A DNA stretch of 64,000 bases from positions 68,311-132,310 of the forward strand of contig MNCI01038201.1 in the NCBI GenBank assembly GCA_015680685.1, read 5' to 3'. This DNA is from Gnetum montanum (Eukaryota; Streptophyta; Gnetopsida; Gnetales; Gnetaceae). Position 1 is the stretch's first letter, and every line of letters starts with the position of its first letter. A model generated the notes under the pieces. That model was not told where the DNA came from and did not search any database. It saw nothing but the letters and a program-made list of their open reading frames with translations. Shown one piece after another: positions 22,918 through 32,612 of the stretch. Both the position numbers and the translations under genes were made by a program.

Positions 22918-25900
22918 ATGTCATACCCTCAACAGGTCATCATGAACCCCATAAACACCACTGCCACAACTGCTCAAGTCACTGACGTCGTGGGCACCAT
23001 GGTCGTCCACCAACCCATGGCACAACCGACAGCGGGGTCCCACCGGTCCCTAAGGTTGCAAGGGAGGAACCCAACCTCTAACATTATAACCCAGGACTAG
23101 TATAACTTCATATGTGTGAAGATACAAGTTGGTCTGGCATTAGATCGAACTGAAATGGAGGGAAAGAGGCAGTACAAACTCTTCTATAGGGGGATGCGAG
23201 TTCATCCCCTCTCCGTACGATATAATCCCTGTCCCAGAACAGTACTCGAATCTTGTCGCACGACTCCTCCTACAAAGGAGCCAGTCGTTGGAGCAGCCTG
23301 CAATGGATTTCCAATCGGAAGAGGAGCACGAAGACTCCTATCATACCCTCAGTCCACAAAACCATGTCAACCCCATGTTTCATCCAAGCGCAAGGGAGGT
23401 CATGCCCCTCCAACCCCTCAGACTCACCCATGCACAAATGCCTCCACCAGAAACATCCTCGTTTGCTCATGTTCCACCTCTGACTAACCCGCAATTCAGC
23501 ACTTTCCCTCTTGCTATCATCCCCGCCGCAACAGCTGGCCCGTCATCACAAGCACCACCCCCGCACGATAACATGGGAGGAACCTTCGCACCTCAAGTGA
23601 TAGGGATGCCACATGTGATACCAACATCCACGTCCACCTACTACATTCCCCACATCCAAATGCACGGGGCCCCTTCTACCGCTGTAACCCAACAGGGGGT
23701 CCCTCCACAAAACGTAGTTGGACAATGGGTAGCGATGGGCACTCAACCACAGTAACACCAACCTCCTCACTACAACATACCACCCCATACGGTTCAACTA
23801 GCCAACATTCCCCAAGCACGACATCAACCACAGCAACAACAGCCTTTCCCCTATAACGTGTCGTCCCTAATGCCACCCCCTATAAACAAGCCACAAGCAC
23901 AACCCCCGGCTGCACAACTTTCAGCCTTTCAACCTACCATACAACACTCTAACCTATACAATATGCCACAACCTCAAGCTGCCATGTCACCGAGTGCCCA
24001 AGACTGGGCAAACGCCAAAAAATTAATGCAAGAACTTACTGATGAGATAAAGCACCTCAAAATAACTACCGAAGGAGAGCTAAAGGTAGTGGATTTCTAC
24101 CACGATGACCCCATCAGCCCTTCCGTCCTACCTCTAACCTTTCCCAAAGACATATCATTGCCAACATTAACTAAGTATAATGGGGAGATGGACCCCAATG
24201 CACACCTCATAACGTTTAGGTTAGAATGCACGTTACTCCAGGCATGGCCCCATGCTATCATGCGAGTGTTCCCTATGTCCCTTGCCGGGAGAGCACTCGA
24301 TTAGTACCAGGCCTTGCCGAGGAACTCTATATTCTCCTTGGAAGAGTTGTTACACCAGTTTGTAACCAGGTTCAAATATAACTTAAAACCTGAGGTGACA
24401 TTGGACAGCCTTATACAGGTTAAGTAAGCGTCGCTCGAACCTGTGTAGAAATTCATTCAGAGGTGGAGCGCTACTCTCAATGAGCTACATGAGCCAATCT
24501 CCCAAACATATCTGCTCACTATTCTAAAATGGGCCATTAATGACTTTTTTAAATCCAAGATGTACTATCTTAACATGTGTAACCTTAACCAAGCTTTTGT
24601 ACAGATCAAAAACATAGAAGAGGCGGCTCAAAACAGCCACGACCCTACATACTTAGCCTTTAAAAATCAACACACTAAAAAAGATAAAGAGAAGGCTAAA
24701 ACAACTATAGCAGCAATAGCAGGAGCGCAACAAGCAAACATAGCACACCAAAATAAGCCACCTGTAGCCCCTACTAACTATAATAAACCTATTCCCACAA
24801 CCGTGCCGAAACCATCATCATCGCAAAACCCAACAACAAACCGTACGCGAAATTTTGAGAGGAAAGAACCCTCTCAATATACGCCTCTGCCAATGAAGCC
24901 ATCCCAGCTCTTCGACCAACTCCTGAAGGCTAGGTTAATGAAACATAAACAGCTATCCCCTGTGGCCATCCAGAGACATGACCAGTTCTATCAACTCGTT
25001 CAAAACCCAAGCTTAGCAATGCCGGATGAGCCTCTAGTGCCCAAAGGTTTTAGAATGGATCGCTTCTGCGATTATCACCAACGCAACGGGCACAGCACAA
25101 ATTACTATTTTACGCTGAAGTAGGACATACAGCAGATGATCGACGAGGGCCAAATTATCTTTGATGAGGCCAACCCGGTCCAACCTCAGAATCAGGCTAT
25201 GGAGGTGTATAAAGACCCTCTGAACACCAAAGAGGCGTCGTACGTTATCAATACAATCTGCCTTGATGATGAACCCAAGACATCTAACATCAACACCATC
25301 CACCCCGAGTATAAACAACAGGTACCTAACAAACCGTTTGTAGTGCATGTTCCTCCCACTCCATCTACATCCGTTCCTCAACCATCATCTGCTCCGCAAA
25401 AACCTTACGTAGTGCGCATACCTCCCGCTATCACCACCCCAAACCTATCAACCCCTCCTACTCGGCCTGCCCCATTTGTAGTCCGAGTGCCACCTGCAGT
25501 TGCAATAGCAGAAGTCTGAGCCTCTACCTCACATACGTAGAGTAAACCTAGTCCCTACGTCATCAGGGTGCCCAGCCAGTCTTCCGTCCAACCACATCCG
25601 ACTGTCCACCCGCAACCCCCGCTTGCCTCCATATGTGGTGCAAATCCCAGGGCAACCTGAAGCTCTAAGACCAGCTCCACCTCCACGCCACGCGTGAGAA
25701 CGCTTAGCAGATAGGCTTACACATGAACACTTGGAGAAGGAGTGCCAACGATTTGCTATAGGATCCCCTAAACCCACTCCACTTAACTCCATACCCATGA
25801 CACAACCCAATAGTCAACCAAACACAGGCAACAAGGGTGAACCCTCCAAAAAACATGATACATTTGAAACGCCAGCTCCGAGCAAGAACGATGGATCAAG

Positions 25901-25990
25901 ACAACATGAAATAAAACTGTTGGGGCCAATGGACCCAGTCATCGCTGATACAAACGTCCCTAACAGTAGAGATTTGGCAACGGCTTTAAC
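22918..25990 (+). pseudogene. gag: gag of element B
   Basis: Begins MSYPQQVIMNPINTT at the first ATG in phase with the conserved SLRLQGRNP box. A Pro/Gln-rich middle (about 23290-23990) precedes the Retrotrans_gag core at 24010-24650: VVDFYHDDPISP, LPTLTKYNGEMDPNAHLI, MSLAGRALD, FVTRFKYNLK. A knuckle of Tat type follows at about 25065: CDYHQRNGHSTNYYFTLK, with Tyr in place of the last Cys. A Pro-rich linker runs to protease. Stops at 23098, 23753, 24302, 24425, 24446 and 25121 and two frameshifts (near 23200-23290 and 25520-25700) interrupt it. The stops at 24302 (ALD*YQ, A has DWY) and 24446 (PV*KFI, A has QKF) replace Trp and Gln. Confidence 0.8.
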
Positions 25991-26033
25991 ACAAGTCACA
26001 CAAGCACTCAAGTAGAAGAACACTTCGCTAAGC

Positions 26034-26977
26034 TTGTATGACTTGGTTCTTACATCCCAAACACATCGTGAAGCCTTAGTATGCATGTTAACATCCATCC
26101 CAGTAAGCGAGAACTTACCCCCAAACGAACCATCCATTCATGCGGTAATGTACTCGCCCCAAGGGACAGCGTCCAAACCACTAAACTTCCATGATGACAA
26201 CATTAAAATGGATAAGAAAATAGGGGAGGTGAAAATAGCCCTCATGTTCATAACAATACGCATGAACCAGTTCAAGATACATAGGGTCCATGTAGATGAT
26301 GGAGCTGGTACGAACGTGGTACCATACCCCATCATTGAACAACTAGGGCTAACAGAGTCAATCAAACTAACTGCGACTACATGTTTAAAATCATTCAGCA
26401 GGTCACGCATGATGGTCAAAGGCATAATAACCTTAGATTTCATAGCGGGGGACCAGTTTCCCACATCCGCCAATTTTGTTATGGTTGAAAAAATGTCAGG
26501 GTTTAACCTAATATTAGGAAGACCCTGGTTGGCCCAACTGAAAGCGGTTTCCTCCCCTATATATCAAGAAATCCACCTACCTTATGAGGGTGGTGAAATC
26601 ATCATACACGGGGAAGTGGCTACACCTATTGTTTCATCACACATGGACATGGACCAAGGCTTAGAGGTTGAACTCGAAAAGCCTAGTTGAAACGACGTAA
26701 ACAAAAAACAACCAGTAAGAAGTAATCCAAATCCACCTAAAAGAGAAACGCCTGCACTTGACATTGTACATACGCCATCTCAAATAGAAACTAACACAGA
26801 ACTCACAAAAAACACCGAAACATGAGAAAACATTGACACAGAAGCCATCCCATTAGACGTCCCTTGGGCTGAGTTACCATTCAACGTAATTAGCGAAGGG
26901 GACGTTGAATACAGAATCATACCCGTTGACACATCGCCTAACATTAAAAGGAAGAAAATTAAAAAATTACTAAAATA
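26034..26977 (+). pseudogene. Aspartic protease (PR) of element B
   Basis: The frame is open to 26690. Active site HRVHVDDGAGTNVVPYPIIE and the FNLILGRPWLAQLKAV box are intact. After a TGA at 26688 the frame carries more coding-like sequence (VPWAELPFNVISEGD to KKIKKLLK, about 26860-26976), homologous to A. The hairpin-tail repeats start 16 bases later. No clear sense-strand splice donor was found here. Confidence 0.8.
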
Positions 26978-26992
26978 ATACGAGCTCAACTA

Positions 26993-27165
26993 GTCCGAAA
27001 CGACATTAAACTATGGCATGTCTGCAATGACATAAAACTAGCCACGATCAGAAATGGTCGATCAACCAAGAAACCCATCCACGTTATACGAAACGCTACT
27101 TGTTTACAATGGGGCCCAAAATGGCCTTAAACTACGCATGGAGGCCCGAAATGGCCTTAAACTAG
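26993..27165 (+). repeat. Hairpin-tail repeats on the protease side of the antisense gene (B)
   Basis: Four copies: GTC-CGAAAC-GAC-ATTAAACTATGGCA (26993), TGTC-TGCAAT-GACA-TAAAACTAGCCA (27019), GGCC-CAAAAT-GGCC-TTAAACTACG (about 27114) and GGCC-CGAAAT-GGCC-TTAAACTAG (about 27144). The first two have GTC/GAC stems and the last two GGCC stems, within one short array. Confidence 0.75.
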
Positions 27166-27444
27166 ATCACACACTTGTGCTTCATTCCTCGTCTTGTAAT
27201 TACATCCACATATTACACTTAGAATAAATAAAAAGCAAAAAAAAATAAAAATGAAAAACCAAAATATTTCACATTGCCATATCGTGTGTGCAACCAAACT
27301 CAAAATCAACAAAAAATATTTATACATGCAATGCTGTACAATTATATGTGTCAATTGTTTCCATTCATCTCAAAGTTTTCAAGTTACAATTCCCGTATCA
27401 ATTTGAGTCAGCATAGTTCTGAAGATAAAACAAAAAATAACTAA
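27166..27444. other. AT-rich 3' flank of the antisense gene in B
   Basis: Lies between the last hairpin repeat and the antisense stop codon. A-rich on the plus strand (27220-27260), so T-rich on the antisense strand. No gene. Presumably the antisense 3' UTR. Confidence 0.45.
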
Positions 27445-30400
27445 CTAAGCATCAGGGACAGGAGGATCGTCCCCTTTAGATCCACCAGCATCAGGGGCTC
27501 CAGCTCCGCTGGAGCCAGCTTCTTGAGCATCATCGCCATCTTCATTCTGAAAATACAAAATGAGACAACCAATATAGGAATAAAAGAGCATCAAAATTTC
27601 AAACATCCTTGAGCCAATCAATTTCACAATGACAAGATACTTACCATAGGAGATCTCCCCAAACCGAACTCCAATAGACGAAGGATTTCTTCCTCCGAAA
27701 CACTAGCCCAATCTGTCTCACCAAGGCTTAGGTCGACGTCTGCCAAGGCCTTTCCCTTGTCAACAGCTGACCAGACTGGATGTTTTAGAGGAAATTCACC
27801 CACAGTAACTTCCCCAGAAGCAGTGGTAATAACCCTCTTAGGAGATTCCATCTCAACTACGGTGTTCTCCGCAAAAGTATCGAACGCAGAACGTAAGCCC
27901 AAACCCTCTACGAACATCTCAAGCTGTTGTTTCTCTATAGAAACTTCTTTCAAGGATTTCTTATAGTGGTGCTTATGATTCTTCTCATCTTGGCCCGACT
28001 TACGCACCTTGGAGGCAAATGCCTTCCAATCCTGGCACTTCAGATTCAATAGGTCTATCTGGGCTTTACGCTCCATGAACCTCTGAGTTAGTGATGCGTG
28101 GCAATTTAACAAGTTTCAATATCTATTGTATGAAATCTCAGACATTCACCAAGAACTATCACCTACTAATCGGGCTGAAGCGAATTCATAACGAGCTTTG
28201 AGGTTGTCGCGTTTAGCTAATAGCCCGGAGACTTCCTTCTCCTTTGTCTGGATCTACAACCATAGTTGTTCGATGGATCGCCTACAGGTCCACACCGACT
28301 TGGCGTTATGGACAAGACTTTCCACCACCTCATTGTAAATCATCCTTGGTACCTATTCCACCTCTGGGGGTAGTGTAGCCAAGCTATCGATGCTAATCAC
28401 CTTGGAAGGATCCCACCTTAACTTGGCACCTATGCGTACGAAAAGATCAAATGTTAAGACAATAGAAACAGGGTGTGACACTCTAAAATGGCAAGCCATT
28501 TAAAAATATTATACCTATTTCGGGGTGGACCTCCTAAATTCGTTCGACAACTTCTTCCATGATTCTGGCCACAAACTCCATCTTACTTAGCATTTCAGAC
28601 CAAGTAAATGGCTCACGGGTGCGGGAACTAACCTCAGCGGTCCTCTCAAGGGGAACCGTCTTCAGAGGTACATCCAAGTGCACCGTCCTGGTCTCGCTAC
28701 CTTCGTCTGAAAAATGAAAACATGAAAATAAAATACCATAGAAATGACAAGTAACAGGGCAAGTTGAAATAAGATAAAAAGAAAACATACCACACCCCTC
28801 GTCACCTTCCGGAGGATCGTCTAAATCTAGATTCCCCTGAAGAAAACTGCGGAACATTTGTTCAACACCACCCTCGTCGTCTAACGGCTCAGTTTCCGTG
28901 GTGTTCTCCTTTAATTCCTCCATTCCTCCTCCCTGATCCTTATCCATATTTTCCCCTTCATTATTCTTCTCCGTGTTCATTTCCTCCTCCTCTGTAATGG
29001 TTTCCAGCACCTGCTTCCTCACTTCTCGAATCGAGCCAAAGACGTCAGCGACATGTAAGCGATCGAATGGAAAAATTATAGACAAAATGAAAATAATAAA
29101 ACAATAAGCTGGCAAAATTCTACATACCAGGCATCTTGAATCTTATGCGCTTTAGTTGTGGCTCCCTCACATCAGAAGCTTCCTCAGTTGCGCGTTCATG
29201 TCTCTTTAGCTTTGTTTTGGCCTGGCCCACAGTTTCTTTGATCACCCGCTCAGCTCTTCTTGCAGTGAGGGGTACATCATCCGGCTCTAGCCCCAGACTA
29301 TCGCGAGTATGAATGGAGGTCCCTGATGATCCCCCAGTCGTAATAGACATAGACTCGTCGATGCCTTCAGGCGCATCCTAGGACTTGGCTATATCGAACA
29401 AGTGGTTGATCCACGGGCGGGATAATTGACCCTGATCCTGCAGAACAAACTTGTTACCCACGTAGACTACCAAAAACTCAGCGAAGCGATGAAGGTAACC
29501 AACGAAGAAGGCGAAGGTGAAGTGGGATTGTGCCTCGACATTCAAGCGCAACCACACTATCTCCTTGTGCATGCCCGACAACAGAAATTCAGCCCAATTA
29601 TAGTGCATGCCAGTTTCCAGGATAGTTCTCATAACGCGCACAGCCTCAACCCCAAGGCTCTTCACCTGAGAAAGGGTTTTGGGAAATACCTATGCCCTAA
29701 ACAGGGGATACAGTTCATTCACCTCTTCAACCTTTGCCTTCCCCTGCATCGGGAACCCCTTGGCACCCTTGGCCAGGCCCAACCAGTCCTCCAACTCACA
29801 CACCGTATGGAGCTCTTTATGAGCTCTATCTAGAACTACACTTATGCCATCTGCCGGTACCCCAAATAAGTTTGAGAAAAACTCGGGTGACAGATGAAAA
29901 ACCACCTTAAAACCCTTAATCCGGGTGCTATAGTACGAGACAGACTCGTTAAAAGAATCCACGATCCCAATCATTTCCCCTATTGATACATCAGTTGGGG
30001 TCATGAAGAGCTCCATAAGGCCAGCATTCTCTAAGCAACGAACAATAGATGGCGAGGCATGGTTACGCAACCACTTTTGAGCCTTAGTCACCTCTCTAAA
30101 CTTCATTGACAATGTTGTCTCAGTTCACCCGGTTGTGATAGGATCCCCGCTAGGAGGTGCATCAACTGCAAGCACAATATAAGATGGTCGCATCAGTGTA
30201 ACCCTCGGCAGTTAAAACATGTTGGCACATCAAAAAGACATTTTCATTTACCTCCCGTAGTAGACTTGGATGTGCTGCCTTGACCAGAGTCACGAGGGAA
30301 GACTGGCCCCTGGTTCAACCAATCTTTATCCAGCCATCCACGAGCTTGGCACAGTGCCAACGCTCTAGAGAATCATTGGTGGAAATAGATGATATCCCCC

Positions 30401-31977
30401 TTCATTAGACCCAATACAGCTTTACGAAGGGTAGGACCTGCCATAAATGCCTCTAGAGCGGTACGAGCTAAGGCAATCCCATCATCTTCGACACATATTC
30501 CATCTGCATTAACTTTTGACCTACAAACGAAAGAATGTTAGAACTAAGGCAAAACATTAAACGACCAAAGAAAGCAATAAACCTGAACGGTCATACCTGC
30601 CCACTTGGTACACTATACCGGGAGGGTTCTGGAATAATGTATGCACACGCACGGCTAAAAATAAAGTATTATCGATGTAGTCCTGCCCTCGTGGTAATCA
30701 GGCCCACACGTGCGCTAACAGGCGTGTGGACTTAGGCCCGCGGGAAGAATCGTCCTCATTTGTAAACTGCCCTTCATCAATGTCTTCCATGAAGACAACG
30801 ACACCCTCCGCGGCCCCTGGCAACATCGCCTCAAGTATGCTTCGTGCCACCAGTTCATTCAGGTATGACCAGATAACTACTTCAAAATTGTCTAGTATAA
30901 AGGACAAGAATTCAGATGCACCCTCTCTGAACCAAACCCCGTTGCGTTCCATGGTTAGGTCCAGGGTAGGCTCATTCACCTCCATGGGGCCAAACCATGT
31001 TAACACCCCGACAAGCTTGACCACGAGGAGAAAAGGCTTGGTGTCCCTGCAAACAACTAGAGTACCAATGAAGAATCAACCATGCGCCAAAACAATGCCA
31101 AAAACCAAGGTTCACATCGTAGACTAACACCTAGAAAAAATTCTCTAACTGTTTACGCTCGGCGTATACGTTGTTAAAACCTAGCGTAGACACTGCCAAA
31201 ATTTGTTTACGCCCAACGTATACGCTGCTAAACCTAGCGTATATGCTATCGAAATCTGTTCATGCCCAGTGTATACACTGCCTGACCCAGCATATACACT
31301 GACACTTAACTGTTTACGCTGACGCTCAAACCTCTGACGCTAAGTGTATACGCTGGAGAAACCCTCAGCGTATATGCCACAGAAGTGGCTAGCGTAAACA
31401 ATCTACGCTATACACTGAGCCAATTTTTTATGCCAGAAACATGAAAAACAAGTCTACGCTGCATCATGCTTAAAAGAACAACTGTGTACGCTCAGCGTAT
31501 ACGCTGAAGAAACCCTCAGCGTATACGCTGTCACAGCACAGATCGTCTACACTGATGAAACAGAAAGCTTACGCTAACAAAACAGAACTTCATGCATGGA
31601 AAGCTTCTTACGTCGTATAGCCTTCAGCAAGAAAAAAATTATTACGCTGTACGCTGAAGATAGATTACACTAGGACAGTCAACGCTAACCTGACCTTCAG
31701 CTGTAAATTTACGCTCGGCGTATATGCCGACGTCTCTACGCTGCCAATTTACGCTCGGTGTATACACCAAAATCCCCTACGAGACTGTCTACACTACGAA
31801 GTACGTACAGGCAAAAATAACTAACGAAGACAGGATTAAAGCCTACCTGTGTGATGTTCCAAGCCATGATGGAATCCTTGGCCAGGGTAGGCACTGCAGC
31901 ATAGCGTCGCTCTCCTCCGCGAAGGTCAAGTCAGGACTCTTCCTCCCCTACCCTTCTACCTCCTTGCCTCTGCCCAT
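27445..31977 (-). pseudogene. Antisense multi-exon gene of element B (NIF/HAD-like start, coiled-coil end)
   Basis: Exons read leftward: 31977-31847 (MGRGKEVEG...), 31046-30597, 30521-30252, 30165-29128, one ending at 28791, 28706-28515, one from 28429, about 28091-27645, and 27546-27445 (ending DDPPVPDA). Donors are GT (GTAGG, GTATG, GTAAA, GTATG, GTATG, GTATA, GTAAG) and acceptors AG. The first four exons match A one to one. Exon 2: FLLVVKLVGVLTWFG, then WFREGASEFLSFILDNFEV, VIWSYLNELVARSILEAMLP, like NIF/FCP1-type HAD phosphatases. The nucleophile-loop aspartates are replaced (VVKLVGV), so catalysis is unlikely. Exon 4 carries SPEFFSNLFGVPADG and LYPLFRA, then a TAG shared with A. Later exons are acidic and coiled-coil-like. 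Some stops and a G-run frameshift are present. Role unknown. Confidence 0.75.
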
Positions 31978-32165
31978 CTCGGCATCTACGCTAGGACTGA
32001 TATTTTATGCTAGGATTCGCAACTCTGTATGCCTACGCTCAACCTTCTATGCTCGGCGTCTACGCTGGGGTTTAGTTGGCGTCTACGCTGTGGCTTAGTC
32101 AGTGTCTACTCTGGGTTCGATGGTTTACACTCACGCTCGGGTTTTACGCTGGGTCGTTTATGCTC
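31141..32165. repeat. GCGTATACGC/TACGCT-rich block at the 5' end of the antisense gene
   Basis: Covers most of antisense intron 1 (31846-31047), exon 1 flanks and the upstream region. Exact GCGTATACGC at 31495-31504 and 31519-31528, with dozens of one-off variants. The words are the same as in B's LTR and leader but not tandem in a fixed unit. Confidence 0.65.
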
Positions 32166-32203
32166 CTACAAATTGATGAAAAACAAATGAAACCCCCCCC
32201 CCC

Positions 32204-32213
32204 CTTTATATAG
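32204..32213 (-). promoter_or_regulatory. Candidate TATA box for the antisense gene of B
   Basis: The minus strand reads GCTATATAAAGG next to a run of about twelve C/G bases (32193-32204), some 230 bp upstream of the antisense ATG at 31977. Position and orientation suit an antisense promoter. The equivalent in A is weaker (TATTATAAG near 12031). Confidence 0.5.
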
Positions 32214-32411
32214 CGCTCCGCTGACGCTGCCACCACCGCTTACGCCGCCGTTGCTCCTTTTTTCCATTTTGTGCCTTTTTACTTATTTTTCACTAAAATT
32301 TGCCCAAAAAAATAATAAAAAATATAAAAAAATAGAAACTACTAAGTCCTGGTTCCCCCGTGGACCCCATTTCATACGTTTACTCCGAACATTCTATCAT
32401 AAACTACCATT

Positions 32412-32520
32412 GCGGCCCGGTATGGCCTTAAACTGCCATTTTCAACCCACCTGCAGCCCGGAAAGGCGTTAAACTGCCACCTACGGCCCGGTATGGCCCT
32501 AAACTACCACGCATCCTGGT
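32412..32520 (+). repeat. Hairpin-tail repeats on the RT side of the antisense gene (B)
   Basis: Three copies of the form GGCC-CGGTAT-GGCC-TTAAACTGCCA; the middle one is GCCCGGAAAGGCG. A tail-only remnant (ATAAACTACCA) precedes them. They end about 90 bp before the RT acceptor-like site. Confidence 0.7.
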
Positions 32521-32612
32521 GTGAAGATAATCTACCACCATGCATGTACACATATCTAAAATTATCAAAGAATATAGAATGATACCCATTAGCTCATTCA
32601 GCTCTCCGTTTA

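Noticed and set aside
23546-23797. Minus-strand frames opposite B gag
   Set aside because: They lie opposite the conserved Pro/Gln-rich gag and have no counterpart in A. Read as shadows of gag, unlike the spliced antisense gene at 27445-31977.
32193-32204. Run of about twelve C bases, and a similar run at about 6088-6097
   Set aside because: Homopolymer lengths are unreliable in assemblies; not treated as features by themselves.
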